55,295 nt of DNA from Sphingomonas ginsenosidimutans (GTDB taxonomy: Bacteria; Pseudomonadota; Alphaproteobacteria; Sphingomonadales; Sphingomonadaceae). Each line of letters begins with the position of its first letter. The first letter of the stretch is position 1. The notes below the pieces were generated by a model, which saw nothing but the letters and a program-made list of their open reading frames with translations, did not search any database and had not been told where the DNA came from. A program made the position numbers and the translations under genes. Location of the stretch: positions 1-55,295 of the forward strand of contig NZ_NWVD01000013.1 of the NCBI RefSeq assembly GCF_002374835.1, given 5' to 3'. Shown here piece after piece: positions 27,957 to 37,640 of this stretch.

Positions 27957-29358
27957 GTCACGCATCCCGGCCGCGTTCGGGAGCGCGGCCTTTCGCTTCG
28001 CCTTAATGCTGGCGGTCGTCGTGGCGCTCGGCGCAGGCGCCCTGTTGCTCACCGTGGAGAGGCAGATCGGTTATTACGCCCGAGAAGCCAGTGATGGGAT
28101 GCTTCGGGCGGAATCGTCGGTTCTGGCCGCGGAATATGCCGATCTGGGTCTCTCGGGACTGACGGATGCCATCGCGCGGCACAGGGGTAGCGACGCGGAT
28201 CCGCCCTATCGATATCTCCTGATCAACAGAACGGGACACCGGCTATCCGGCGACCTGCCGCTGCAAGCCGCCAGGATCGGTCAGGCAAGCGTTGCGGTGC
28301 CCGAGGATTTTGACGGTTCGCGACACGTCGAACATCTCGCAACGCAAGTAACGCAGCTGCCCGACGGATTGCTGCTTGTCGTGGCGACCGACAGCTTCGA
28401 TGTTCAGCAGCTACGCCAGCGGCTCGGATACTTCACGATCTGGAGCGGCATCGCGATCGCTGCCTTCGCATTGATCGGCGGGTATCTGGTTGGGCGCGTC
28501 TTCCTGCGTCGGCTCGCGACGGTCAATCGCGCCATCGACCGGATAATTGATGGGGATAGCGCGGAACGGCTGCCGATGATCGGGTTCGGTCCGGAGTTCG
28601 ACGACCTCACCCGCAACCTCAATCGCATGCTCGAGCGGAAGGACGCGGCGATGGAGGCTCTGCGGCAGGTGTCGACGGAAATCGCGCACGATCTGCGCAC
28701 GCCACTTACCCGGCTCCACCAACGGCTCGAACGATTGCAGTCGTCAGGTGCCGGCGATCCCGACAGTATCGACGCGGCCGTCGAGCAGACCAACGGACTG
28801 CTCGCGACGTTCGAGGCCCTGCTGCGGATTGGGTCGATCGAGGGAGGTGTCGGGCGACGTCGCTTCGGTCCCGTCGACCTGTCCGAACTGCTCGATCGTA
28901 TCCATGCGGCCTACTTGCCCGTGGTCGAGGACTCCGGGCAGACGTTCATTGCTCACCATGCTGCAGGAGTCACCGTCATCGGCGACCCCGACCTTCTCGC
29001 GCAGCTGTTCACCAATCTGATCGAGAACGCGATCGTCCACACTCCGCCCGGAACGCATATCGTCTCTCGCCTGCATATCGTTGGCGCCGAAGCAGTGGCG
29101 GAAATATGCGACAAAGGTCCCGGCATTCCCTTCGATGAACGTGAGAAGGTGTTTCGACGCTTCTACCGGCGGGATGCCAGTCGCAACACAGAAGGCGCGG
29201 GGCTTGGCCTGGCACTCGTGGCTGCGATTGCCGCCCTGCATCAGGCGGACTGCACCATCCCTGACAGTGCAATGGGCCTATGCGTCCGTCTCACTTTCCA
29301 TCGGTCGTCTGCAATAGATCAGGTGACCGATGCCCCGAAGCACCATGGCTTGGCGTGA
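27946..29358 (+). CDS. Sensor histidine kinase
   Basis: A 470-residue kinase: TM1 (about residues 16-37), periplasmic sensor to about 160, TM2 (163-186), HAMP, HisKA with His248 in IAHDLRTPLTRL, and HATPase with NLIENAIVH, DKGPGIPF and GAGLGLALVAAIA. It overlaps the regulator by 11 nt and shares its architecture with the kinase at 11285-12610. The ligand is unknown. The C-terminal 40 nt overlap the convergent methyltransferase gene. Confidence 0.88.
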   Translation: MRVRSRIPAAFGSAAFRFALMLAVVVALGAGALLLTVERQIGYYAREASDGMLRAESSVLAAEYADLGLSGLTDAIARHRGSDADPPYRYLLINRTGHRLSGDLPLQAARIGQASVAVPEDFDGSRHVEHLATQVTQLPDGLLLVVATDSFDVQQLRQRLGYFTIWSGIAIAAFALIGGYLVGRVFLRRLATVNRAIDRIIDGDSAERLPMIGFGPEFDDLTRNLNRMLERKDAAMEALRQVSTEIAHDLRTPLTRLHQRLERLQSSGAGDPDSIDAAVEQTNGLLATFEALLRIGSIEGGVGRRRFGPVDLSELLDRIHAAYLPVVEDSGQTFIAHHAAGVTVIGDPDLLAQLFTNLIENAIVHTPPGTHIVSRLHIVGAEAVAEICDKGPGIPFDEREKVFRRFYRRDASRNTEGAGLGLALVAAIAALHQADCTIPDSAMGLCVRLTFHRSSAIDQVTDAPKHHGLA

Positions 29359-30119
29359 TCGCCGACACCCGGGCGATCGGGCGCATACCCACGTCCCGTT
29401 AGGGGCACGAACATTGCCCAACCCAGTGAACACGCGACGACACTACCGTCAGTCTGCTTTGTGAAGACCTCTAGTCGCTCGGTCGCCGTGGAGGGGCCGA
29501 TCGGCATGACCAGACGCCCGCCTATCCGCAACTGATCAAGGAGCGACGTTGGAACGCTCGCAGAACCTGCGGTGACGATCACTGCGTCGAAGGGCGCTCG
29601 TTCGGGCCAGCCCACGAAGCCGTCTCCGACGCGGGCATGGACATTTCGATAGCCGCGCCGGCGCAAGGCCGTGGCTGCCTGGTGCGCCAGCTGCGGGACG
29701 ATTTCGATCGTCGAGACCTCTGCACCCAGCTCGGCCAGGATCGCGGCCTGATAGCCGGAGCCAGTCCCGACCTCCAGAACGCGAGACTTGCGCCGCACTT
29801 GCACTGCGGCCGTCATGATCGCCATGACGTAAGGATCGGAAATCGTCTGCTGCCACCCGATTTCCAACGGTGCGCCGATGTAGGCTTGCGGCTTGGCAGC
29901 GCGGGGTATGAAATCCTCGCGTGGAAGCTTTGCCTCGACCGCAACCGCTGCTCGGAAAAAGGGATCATCTCGCAGTGCCGGAACGTCAGCAGCAGCTGCC
30001 TTGATCGAGCTGATCATTCGCGCACGCTCGCCTGTTCGGTTCTGTGCGAAAGATCCGATGGCCGCTGAAGCACCAGTTAAGCAAACCAGACCCAGAAAAA
30101 TCTTCAGCACGACGATCAT
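29319..30119 (-). CDS. Protein-L-isoaspartate O-methyltransferase family protein with N-terminal hydrophobic segment
   Basis: A 266-residue protein of the Pcm family. The SAM-binding motif is VLEVGTGSGYQAAILAELG, and the upstream GWQQTISDPYVMAIMTAA matches the isoaspartyl-site segment. Pcm repairs deamidated Asn/Asp damage in proteins. Here a hydrophobic N-terminus (MIVVLKIFLGLVCLTGASAAIG) looks like a signal peptide or anchor, which is unusual because SAM is cytoplasmic. The start at 30119 has GGAG only 2-3 nt away; a GTG at 30110 is an alternative. Its 3' end overlaps the convergent kinase gene by 40 nt. Confidence 0.75.
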   Translation of the reverse strand: MIVVLKIFLGLVCLTGASAAIGSFAQNRTGERARMISSIKAAAADVPALRDDPFFRAAVAVEAKLPREDFIPRAAKPQAYIGAPLEIGWQQTISDPYVMAIMTAAVQVRRKSRVLEVGTGSGYQAAILAELGAEVSTIEIVPQLAHQAATALRRRGYRNVHARVGDGFVGWPERAPFDAVIVTAGSASVPTSLLDQLRIGGRLVMPIGPSTATERLEVFTKQTDGSVVACSLGWAMFVPLTGRGYAPDRPGVGDHAKPWCFGASVT

Positions 30120-30407
30120 GGCTCCGTCAGAATCCGCCGGCCCACCGGCAATATAGCTTGACGGTGCCAGCTCGCGGACGTGTACCCCTGACGAGATTAC
30201 GCCACGATCGCAGCAGCTATGAGATTTACCAATGTCCGATACCTCACCGATCGGTGAGTGCATCGAGGTGACCGCGCGACGCATTCTCGATTGGGAACGG
30301 CCAGCGGGACGGTCGCAGCCGTCCCGTTTGGGATGGTGAAGAGAGAATGTAGTCGGCTTCTCAAAACCTATGTCTAAGGGTGCTGGTGATATCCGAACGA
30401 CTGTTGG

Positions 30408-31130
30408 TCACTTCGGCGCGAGCGCGAAATCGACCCGCGCCGCGACCACGCCGTTGTTCGTGCCGGCCATGACGGGCGGGGCGGCGCTCTGCATCGCGAC
30501 CACGGGCGGCGGTGCTACGGGCATCGCCGTCATATCGCCGGCCTGCGGTAATTCGCCGCCAGTGCCGCCATCCCGGATCGAAAGCACCCGCACGATATGC
30601 AGCCCGGCCGCGGCGGCATATGCGTCCGCTTTCGCGCGTGCGGTTTTGTAGGCATTTCCGTAGCCGGTGAGGTTCGCCTTTTCCGGATCGGCGACCGAAA
30701 GGTCGGGGCCGGACACGATGTTGGCACCGGCGTCAGTGACGGCGGCGATCGCCGCGCCTACTTTGCCGGTGTCGCGCATCCGAACGGTGACGCTGTTGGC
30801 GACCTCGTACTGTCCCTTGTTCGCGCCCCAAGTGATGCGGTTCACCGACAGATTGCGAGTTTGGATATCCCGTTGGGCGACGCCTAACTTTGCCAGTGCC
30901 TGCGTGATCGCGGTCATGGTGCGAGCGTTCCGTTCGGACGCGCCGCGGGCATCCGCGGCGATGCTCGACAAGCCGGCGGTGAACAGCGCCTGGTCAGGCG
31001 TCGCCTCGGTGCGGCCGGTGCCCGTCACCGACAACAGCGTCTCGCCCGGCTGAAGGCCGATCGGATCGGGGGTGGCGTTGCAAGCGCCGAGACCAGCGCA
31101 TAGCGGCGCGACCCAGATCAGACTCCTCAT
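30408..31130 (-). CDS. SIMPL-domain (DUF541) lipoprotein
   Basis: A 240-residue lipoprotein (LGACNATP, Cys17) with a SIMPL/DUF541 domain: LLSVTGTGRTEATPDQALFTAGLSS at the start and AYKTARAKADAYAAAAGLHIVRVLSI in the C-terminal half. The family is periplasmic and linked to oxidative-stress and envelope phenotypes, but the mechanism is unknown. It stands alone, 289 nt from its upstream neighbour, with 132 nt to the truncated MFS gene. The C-terminus is rich in Pro, Val and Ala. Confidence 0.85.
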   Translation of the reverse strand: MRSLIWVAPLCAGLGACNATPDPIGLQPGETLLSVTGTGRTEATPDQALFTAGLSSIAADARGASERNARTMTAITQALAKLGVAQRDIQTRNLSVNRITWGANKGQYEVANSVTVRMRDTGKVGAAIAAVTDAGANIVSGPDLSVADPEKANLTGYGNAYKTARAKADAYAAAAGLHIVRVLSIRDGGTGGELPQAGDMTAMPVAPPPVVAMQSAAPPVMAGTNNGVVAARVDFALAPK

Positions 31131-31262
31131 CCGCGTTCTTCCTTCTCGTTCTCTACCTGGAAGACACGTCTATCGATACGGTCGAGGTTTTCCCATTGGG
31201 ATGCTAATTTTGGGACAACGAAAGGTCAGCCCAGGATAGGTGTTCCTATAACTACGCCATCC

Positions 31263-31925
31263 TCAAGCTGAAGCTTTTGCCACTGCCGCTCTCGCGCATA
31301 GTGGTACAAGGCAGAGTAGAGCCGCCAGCATCCAGAAAGCGGCCGTTAGGCCGGTATGCCCCGCGACGAAACCGATCGCAGCCGGACCTGCCAGGATGCC
31401 GGCGTAGCCAACCGTCGTAATCGAGGCGACGGCAAGCTCAGGCGGCATCGCGTTCTGTGCGCCAGCCTGGCGAAACAATACCGGCACCGTGTTCGATGCA
31501 CCAAGTCCGATCAACATCAGACCCAACATGGCGACCACGGCAACCGGTGCGAGCAGCATGATCCCGTAGCCCATGAGCGCCAGCAAGCCGCCCCAAAACA
31601 TGGTCTGACGATCACCAATTCGAGCCACCACCCGATCGCCGGTGAGCCGCCCTGCGGTCATCGCAATAGCGAAGACACTATATCCAAGGCCCGCTTGATC
31701 GGGTGCCAGCAATCCCTTGCCGGCAAGGAGCAGCGCACCCCAGTCGAGAATAGCCCCCTCCGTCAGGAAGGTAATCGCGGCGAGTAGCGCCAGGAGAACC
31801 ACAATACCGCGCGGCACGACGAAAAGCGGCGCTTGTTCGGCACGCGGCGTAACGATGAACCGTGATGCGGCAACTGCCAGTGCGGCAAGCATCAGTGCGG
31901 TCGCAACGAGTGTTCCGGCGAGCGC
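31263..31925 (-). pseudogene. MFS transporter, C-terminal half only
   Basis: About 220 residues corresponding to the last six helices of a major facilitator transporter. It starts within a helix (LAGTLVATALMLAALAVAASRF) and includes YSVFAIAMTAGRLTGDRVVARIGDR, the loop motif between helices 8 and 9. A full protein has about 390-400 residues. The N-terminal half is missing because an IS21 fragment abuts at about 31926; the open frame continues a few codons into the IS only by chance. Function is presumably lost. Confidence 0.8.
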
Positions 31926-32550
31926 GCTTAGGCGCGCAGATACATCGTCCGCGACGCGCACAGCTGGACATGCGCGACCTTCACGCGCATCGGCTTGCCC
32001 GAGATCTCGACGTCCTCGTGGCTCCAGTCGAACTGGTAAGCCTCGCCCGGCCGGAATAGCAGCGGGATGAACGCCGGCGCATTCATTACGTCGCGACGCC
32101 GCGCCTGCCGCCAGCGCGCCGCATAACGGCGCACCGCATCATACGAGCCGTCGAACCCCTCGCGTAGCAGCAGGTCGTGGATACGGGTGAGGCGCAGCTT
32201 CTCCCGCCGCGGCCGTGCCTCATCTTCCTCCAGCAACGCGTCCAGTCGCGATTGAAACGGCCCCAGCTTAGGCAGCGGCTGTACCTCCCGCCGATACCCC
32301 ATGTCCGCCTCCGGCGCCCGGATCGCCTTACGCACCACCTTGCGCGACAGGTGCAGGTCCCGCGCTATCGCCTTGATGGCCTTCCCAGACGCGTGCTCGC
32401 GCCGGATCCTCAACACCGTCTCCAATACCAGCATCCCGATCTCGCCGCCTGACACACCGCCAAGCGAGCAGCCTAGACCACCGGGATGAGGGGTCCTTTT
32501 TCGACGCCGATCACCCCGCTGCCGGGGTCCTTTTTCCACGCCGATCCACA
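31926..32550 (-). mobile_element. IS21-family remnant: left end and 5' part of istA
   Basis: The outer end at 32550 reads TGTGGATCGGCGTGG on the minus strand. It is followed by two copies of the IS21-type multiple terminal repeat (GATCGGCGT...AAAAAGGACCCC, about 32485-32550). The element then runs into istA and stops abruptly near 31926 at the truncated MFS gene. Only about 0.6 kb of a normal ~2.5 kb element remains. Confidence 0.85.
31928..32434 (-). pseudogene. istA: IstA transposase, N-terminal fragment
   Basis: 168 residues of an IS21 transposase that normally has about 500. It starts MLVLETVLRIRREHASG at 32434. It keeps the HTH region (IKAIARDLHLSRKVVRKAIRAPE) and the first catalytic Asp environment (GEAYQFDWSHEDVEI), and ends CASRTMYLRA at the junction. 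The rest of the DDE domain is absent. Confidence 0.88.
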
Positions 32551-32872
32551 CCCGAAATTTCGCTCGAAATGCGGTTGCCCATCACCGGCCACCGCTCTTT
32601 GCCCAGCCGCAGACTACCGACTGGCAGGTGAACGGACGACCGCTTTCGGGAGCGCTATTACCGCGATTGAACCACCGAAATTGGGTCGTTATAGCCTGGA
32701 TCGCCGGTGAATATCTCAGCCTTGATGGTGTCACATTTTGAGCAGTGCGCCTCTCCCGAGGCATGAGGCTCGTGACGCCAGCGTGTCACGAACGCTGCAT
32801 CATGCGCTCAACGATCCTAGACTGTTTGGTTGATAAAAAAAGCACGTGCAATCTCGTGTGCGGCGATGTTGG
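32551..32872. other. Non-coding stretch between IS21 remnant and permease gene
   Basis: No gene is supported here. A plus-strand frame is open to about 32741 but has no start signal and no recognisable product. Short AT-rich runs lie near 32820-32850. A missing ABC ATPase gene might have been expected here, downstream of the two permeases, but no Walker motif can be found in any frame. Confidence 0.5.
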
Positions 32873-33973
32873 CTAACTTGGCCGAACAAAGCGGGCATAT
32901 GCGATCCAGCCGTAGAAAACGGTGAGCCCGAAGAGGTTCACCACTTCGCCTGATAATTGCCGAAGGCTTCCACCCATCTGGTTGACCCCCACCATCAGAT
33001 GTATCCCCGGGGTCGTGGGAAGCATCCGTGACGCTGCGACGAGCCATCCCGGCGTCGCCTCCGAGGGCCATGACAAGCCGGAGAGGAAGAAGATTGGCAG
33101 GGATGTCACGATCCAGAGCTGGATCGGCCGCTCGCGAGTCTTGAAGAAGCTGGCAAGCGCCATTGCCCCGGCGACGGTTGCCGCGACGAACGCGATTGCT
33201 GCGACGATGAGGGTGAGAGGGGCCGCCTGAGCACGTGGGTAGTCCTGAAACCAGAAAACGAAGCCAGTGTAGTAGGCCACGTCGAGGAGACCAATTGATA
33301 CGAATGCCAGTGCGATGCCGAAGAACTCCCTGCGAGTGAAGCGTCGGCGGCCCTGCCGTTCCCTCATCGTCCCGGCAAGCAGAGCGAGACCCATCAGCAG
33401 CGTCTGATGAATGATCAGGAACGCGACGCCCGGAACGACCGTGCTTCCATAGCCTTCGCGCGTGTTGAAGAGCGGTCGTTGCACGAGCGACAAGGCCGGT
33501 GGCGCCGTCGCGCCGGCGGCCATCGCCTGATCCATCCCTGCCTCGCGACCGACCGCCGAAATGGCAGCGGCGATGCTGCCGAGCGAGGTGCTGCTACGAA
33601 GAAGATAGGCACCATTGCCATACAGCGCGATCGTGCCTTGGCCACCACGCAGGATGTTCCGCTCGTAGCCGTCCGGGATGACGATCACCGCGTCCGCGTG
33701 GCGAGATTGCACCCATCCGTAAGCCTCTCGAGGAGACGATAGGGAGGCGATGAGCTCGGCCTGCTGAAGGGCCGGGAGCTTCATCAGGAGCGAGCGGCTC
33801 GAACCGGTATGGTCGAGATCGACAACGACGATGGGCAGTCGCCTCGGCACCTCGCCGGAATAAGCGGCCGGGTAGAAGAACGAATAGATGATGGCCGATC
33901 CGATCAGCAGCAGGAGCGCGGATCGGTCCGAGAGGATGGCACGGAACGTGCCGAGGAAGGCGTTGCGTATCAC
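32873..33973 (-). CDS. ABC-2 type permease, second subunit
   Basis: A 366-residue permease: an N-terminal helix (LLLLIGSAIIYSFFYPAAYSG), a large extracytoplasmic domain (LPIVVVDLDHTGSSRSLLMKL to about residue 170), and five C-terminal helices including TSLPIFFLSGLSWPSE. This is the YhhJ/YbhR-like ABC2_membrane architecture of drug or glycolipid exporters. The GTG start at 33973 overlaps the stop of the first permease (GTGA). No ATP-binding protein is encoded nearby. A decayed relative lies at 39945-41434. Confidence 0.85.
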   Translation of the reverse strand: MIRNAFLGTFRAILSDRSALLLLIGSAIIYSFFYPAAYSGEVPRRLPIVVVDLDHTGSSRSLLMKLPALQQAELIASLSSPREAYGWVQSRHADAVIVIPDGYERNILRGGQGTIALYGNGAYLLRSSTSLGSIAAAISAVGREAGMDQAMAAGATAPPALSLVQRPLFNTREGYGSTVVPGVAFLIIHQTLLMGLALLAGTMRERQGRRRFTRREFFGIALAFVSIGLLDVAYYTGFVFWFQDYPRAQAAPLTLIVAAIAFVAATVAGAMALASFFKTRERPIQLWIVTSLPIFFLSGLSWPSEATPGWLVAASRMLPTTPGIHLMVGVNQMGGSLRQLSGEVVNLFGLTVFYGWIAYARFVRPS

Positions 33974-35139
33974 CGGCGGCCCCAGGTTTCCGGCTGCTTC
34001 GCCGCGGCAAGGTAGCGCGGCAGTCCGACGGCAAGACCGACGATCACGAATGGTAGCATGACGATGATCTGTCGCAGTGACACTGATGCCGCCGAACCCA
34101 TGATCCACTGCTCCGAAAGCAGCTTGGCAAAGGAAGAATAAGGAAGCAGCGCGCTCCATACCCGAGCAAAGCCGGAGGCGGACTCGACCGGGAATACCGC
34201 CCCGGCGAACGCGAAGGAGGCTCCCGCGTAGAGGCCAGCCGCCGAAAGCGCGCTGCTCATCGTTAGAGTAAGACCGACGAATAGAAGCCCGACACCGACA
34301 TATGCCATGTACATCACCGCATAGCCGGCGCCGATCAGCAGCGGGCTGCCAGCGATCGGCCAGCCTCGCAGACCAGCCAGATAGGCGATCGCTGCGATCC
34401 CCCAGCCCATGAAGATGAGGACGTAGAGCAGCAATTTGCCGCAAACGGCCCAGGCCGCCTCGCGTCGCGAGCAGTCTGCAAGCCAGTCCCCGATCGTTCC
34501 GTCGCGAAGCTCCCGCCCGAGCGCGCCGGTGATCGCCACCATGAAGATCAGATGCAGCAATGCGGGATGAAGCAGCGCCACCAGCTGAATTTCGTAGCTG
34601 CCCTGCGGATTGAAGAGAACGGTCGAGCGTACCGCGATGGGTGGCCTGCGAACCCTCCCAGGCCCCAGCACGGCCGCGCTCTGCTGCGACGCAAGCGAGC
34701 TGGCATAGCCTTGCACGACGCTGCCGACTTCGCGGATGACGGACCCGGCCGGTGTCGAGTAGCTGGCATTGTAGAGCGCAATGACCTGAGCCGTGCCGCC
34801 GCGGAGTACCTCTCTGCTTGTGTCCCGATCGATGAGGACAATTGCATAGGCCTGTCGGGCGCGCACGGCGTTTTCCGCCATCGACAGGTCGGGTGCTATT
34901 TCGAGAACGGCCAAGCCGGGCGCCGCATCGAGACGGCGGGTCAACTCGCGGGCGATGCCGCCGCCGTCGCGATCGACCACGACGATTGGGAGGTCGCGCA
35001 TGGCCCCGGCCGACATCTGGATGGCGACCGTGGCGAGAAGGATCAACGGGATCCATGTCACGAGCGACAGGTCCCAGAAGCTCTTTCGCAGGAAGCCGGC
35101 CTCCCGCCGAAAGCCGCCGACCAGCGCGGGCGGGATCAT
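33970..35139 (-). CDS. ABC-2 type permease, first subunit
   Basis: A 389-residue permease starting MIPPALVGGFRREAGFLRKS. It has an N-terminal helix (VTWIPLILLATVAIQM), a periplasmic domain with DLPIVVVDRDGGGIARELTRRL, and five to six C-terminal helices with SAAGLYAGASFAFAGAVFP. It is paralogous to the second permease and presumably pairs with it. The ATG overlaps the adaptor stop (ATGA). Homologous ABC-2 systems need a nucleotide-binding subunit; none is present in this cluster. Confidence 0.85.
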   Translation of the reverse strand: MIPPALVGGFRREAGFLRKSFWDLSLVTWIPLILLATVAIQMSAGAMRDLPIVVVDRDGGGIARELTRRLDAAPGLAVLEIAPDLSMAENAVRARQAYAIVLIDRDTSREVLRGGTAQVIALYNASYSTPAGSVIREVGSVVQGYASSLASQQSAAVLGPGRVRRPPIAVRSTVLFNPQGSYEIQLVALLHPALLHLIFMVAITGALGRELRDGTIGDWLADCSRREAAWAVCGKLLLYVLIFMGWGIAAIAYLAGLRGWPIAGSPLLIGAGYAVMYMAYVGVGLLFVGLTLTMSSALSAAGLYAGASFAFAGAVFPVESASGFARVWSALLPYSSFAKLLSEQWIMGSAASVSLRQIIVMLPFVIVGLAVGLPRYLAAAKQPETWGRR

Positions 35140-36161
35140 TGCGGCCAGTCGAACAGGACCGTCATACCGGGACGCAGCCCGTCGATGGGACGGGATGGCA
35201 GGGCGCGGACCTCGAAGCTCTTGACGTCGAACCCGCTGGACTGGCGGGTCGCGCGCCAGGTCGCGAACTCGCCCGCCGGCGCCAGGTACGACACGCGGAA
35301 CGTCACCCGCCTGTTCGCAAGCGCAGGTATCGTTCCGACGATCTGCCGGCCTCGTGCGAGCCCGTCGAGCTGATCCTCGCGGACGTTCAGCGTGACCCAA
35401 GCGTTTTCGACGTCGGTCAGCATGAAGACCGGAAAGCCCTGCGGCACGAGTTCGCCTGGTTGAGCCATCCGCTTCCCGACTTCCCCAGCAGATGGCGCGA
35501 CCACGCGCGTCTCGGCGGCGGCGGCCTGCACCTCGGCCACCGCGCCGCGCGCCTGCTGGACCTGACCGCCAGCGGCGGCCTTGTCCTGAGGGCGGGCTCC
35601 CGCCAGGGCCTGATCGTATTGCGCCCTCGCTGCCTTCGCAGCCTCCGTCGAAGCGATGGCGTTCGTCCGCGCCTCGTCCGCCTTCTGACCGGCGACGACG
35701 CCCTGGGCGAACAAGCGTTGCGTGCGGTTGCTGGTATCCTGCGCCAGATTCGCTGCCGCCTGTGCACGCCGCCATTGCGCCTCGGCCGCCCGGATGTCCT
35801 CGCTGCGCGCGCCGGCCTCGGCCTTGTCCTGCGTTGCCTGCGCGGCCTCCAGCGCCCCGCCGGCCTGCTGCTGCTTGGCGGCGACTTCGGGGCTGGAGAT
35901 CGTGTAGAGTAGCTGCCCTTGCCGGACGGGCTGTCCTTCCTCCACGCCGAACGATGCGATCCGTCCCGTGACCTTGCTCGTGACGCGGATCTCGCGCGCG
36001 TCTACCATGCCTTGCAGCTGACCAGGCACGGGACGGTAGCTGAGCCAGAGTCCGACGCCCAGCAGGGCAGCGACCACGAGAGCGACAACGACCAGTTTGC
36101 CGCGGGGTGGCCTTGTCGTCCCCCCGCCGTCGTGCATTTCGTTTTCAGTTGCGGCGTTCAT
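35136..36161 (-). CDS. HlyD/EmrA-like membrane-fusion adaptor
   Basis: A 341-residue adaptor anchored by one N-terminal helix (KLVVVALVVAALLGVGLWL). Next come the first lipoyl half (GRIASFGVEEGQPVRQGQLLYTI), a long Ala/Gln/Glu-rich helical hairpin, the second half (ETRVVAPSAGEVGKRMAQPGELV), and a beta-barrel ending RPIDGLRPGMTVLFDWPQ. It resembles YhiI/YbhG adaptors of ABC-2 exporters. Start and stop overlap both neighbours (ATGA), so it is translated in one block with the outer-membrane factor and the permeases. Confidence 0.9.
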   Translation of the reverse strand: MNAATENEMHDGGGTTRPPRGKLVVVALVVAALLGVGLWLSYRPVPGQLQGMVDAREIRVTSKVTGRIASFGVEEGQPVRQGQLLYTISSPEVAAKQQQAGGALEAAQATQDKAEAGARSEDIRAAEAQWRRAQAAANLAQDTSNRTQRLFAQGVVAGQKADEARTNAIASTEAAKAARAQYDQALAGARPQDKAAAGGQVQQARGAVAEVQAAAAETRVVAPSAGEVGKRMAQPGELVPQGFPVFMLTDVENAWVTLNVREDQLDGLARGRQIVGTIPALANRRVTFRVSYLAPAGEFATWRATRQSSGFDVKSFEVRALPSRPIDGLRPGMTVLFDWPQ

Positions 36162-37537
36162 GGAATTACCTTGTCGGCTTTGGCGACGTATGCGGCCATC
36201 TCATCCATTTGCCCGCTGACGTTCAGAAGCTGGGCAAGTGCCTGTACATATTCGTTGGCCGCCTGCGCGCGCTGGATGCGCGATCGCCCCAGCGAAAGCT
36301 GCGCGTCGATGACGTCCAGCGATGTCGCCTGCTGTTCCCGATAGGATAGGGTCTGAAGCCGCAGATTCTCGATAGATGAAGCGAGGGAGGTATCGAGAAG
36401 CAGATACCGCTTTCGCGCCGCCTCGACGTCGTTCCACGCCTTCGTCACACCGATCTCGATCTGCGTGCGGCCTTCGCGCAGACCGGCGCGCGCCTGTTCC
36501 GCCGTCGCCCGTGCCGCATCGACCGCCTGTCGGCGCCCAAGACCCCCGGCGAGCTTATAGCGCAAGCCAACACCCACTGCCCAATCCGGGTCCGTGAGGA
36601 GGGTGTTGCGCCGGTCGAAATTATACTGGCCGAAGCCGTAGACGGTCGGGCGCTGCTTCGCCTGCTGGATCAGGACGCCGGCCTTCGCCTGGTCCTCCAG
36701 CGACGACAGCCGCTCGAGTTGAGGATGTGAGGCTAGGGCCGCGGCCTTGAACGTGTCGAGCGGCGGCAGTGGACGCGAGATGACGAAGAGCGGCGTTGAC
36801 GGCCTCACTCCTGCGGGTTCGCGCAGCAGCCCCGCAAGCGCCGCATTCGCCGTCTGGAGGTCAGCGATCGCCTTCTCATATTCCGCCCGTGCGTCGTCGC
36901 GTGCCACCTCTGCCTGAAGGCGTTGCGCCCGGCTGATGAAGCGCGCTTCCTCGAGCTTGACGGCGTCTGCGACGTGACGGTCGAGCCCATCGAGCACGTC
37001 GCGGCGCACGCCCAGCGCTCGCTCGGCTAGCTGCTGGCCGAAATAGGCCCGCACCAGTTGCACGAGCTGATCGTTGGCGGTGATGGCCCGGTCGGCCTGC
37101 GCCTGCGCCACCTGTGCCCGCGCACCAGCCTGCGTCCCCGAAATCTGCCCTCCGGTGTAGATCGGGAGGGTCGTCGAAGCGATGGGGCGCGTACTTTGCC
37201 TTCTAACTTGAAACCGCAGCGGGTCAGGGATGCCGAAGCCCTCGGCGACCGGCGCGAGCGAACCGAGCGGCAGATAGAGCGTCTTCTGATAGTCCAGCAG
37301 TTGCGCCTCGAGGTCGACGTCCGGCCTGCGCAATGTGCGCGTGGCTCCCTCTTGCGCCTCCTTGCTGCGCACGTTCGCGTCCGAGGCCGCGATCGCGTCG
37401 GAACGGTCCAGCAGCTGCTCCTGCGCACGGGCGTATGTCAGGACGGCGGGGCTTGAGGGGCCGATGTTCTGGGCCGATGCGGCATGCGCCGTCGCGACCG
37501 CGGCGCCGATGATGGCGATAGACCGAAGGCTCATCAT
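36158..37537 (-). CDS. TolC-family outer-membrane factor of the ABC-2 exporter
   Basis: A 459-residue exported protein with a Sec signal peptide (cleavage near AASAQNIG, no lipobox). The TolC-like helices include TLPIYTGGQISGTQAGARAQ and a second repeat LSSLEDQAKAGVLIQQAKQRPTVYGFGQYNF. It should provide the outer-membrane duct for the adaptor and permeases downstream. It begins 103 nt after the TetR gene. A fragment of a close relative is at 39208-39800. Confidence 0.88.
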   Translation of the reverse strand: MMSLRSIAIIGAAVATAHAASAQNIGPSSPAVLTYARAQEQLLDRSDAIAASDANVRSKEAQEGATRTLRRPDVDLEAQLLDYQKTLYLPLGSLAPVAEGFGIPDPLRFQVRRQSTRPIASTTLPIYTGGQISGTQAGARAQVAQAQADRAITANDQLVQLVRAYFGQQLAERALGVRRDVLDGLDRHVADAVKLEEARFISRAQRLQAEVARDDARAEYEKAIADLQTANAALAGLLREPAGVRPSTPLFVISRPLPPLDTFKAAALASHPQLERLSSLEDQAKAGVLIQQAKQRPTVYGFGQYNFDRRNTLLTDPDWAVGVGLRYKLAGGLGRRQAVDAARATAEQARAGLREGRTQIEIGVTKAWNDVEAARKRYLLLDTSLASSIENLRLQTLSYREQQATSLDVIDAQLSLGRSRIQRAQAANEYVQALAQLLNVSGQMDEMAAYVAKADKVIP

Positions 37538-37640
37538 CGACGTTGGCCCGCTTTGCTGTGAGGCGACAAGCCGTCTGCGGCCTCGATGCCGCAGCCATGT
37601 ACGAGGGGACGAGGTCTGGGCGTCGCCGCCATGATCACGT

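Noticed and set aside
32480..32550. Tandem repeats resembling a short repeat array or CRISPR
   Set aside because: Only two copies exist and they match the multiple terminal repeats of IS21; there are no spacers or cas genes in the window.
32551..32741. Plus-strand open frame directly after the IS21 end, considered as the missing 3' half of the cut thioesterase
   Set aside because: Its translation shows no hot-dog-fold motif and does not match the intact thioesterase at 44893-45330.
34552..35912. Overlapping plus-strand frames opposite the permease and adaptor genes
   Set aside because: No start signals or domain patterns, and they lie over genes joined by exact start/stop overlaps on the minus strand.
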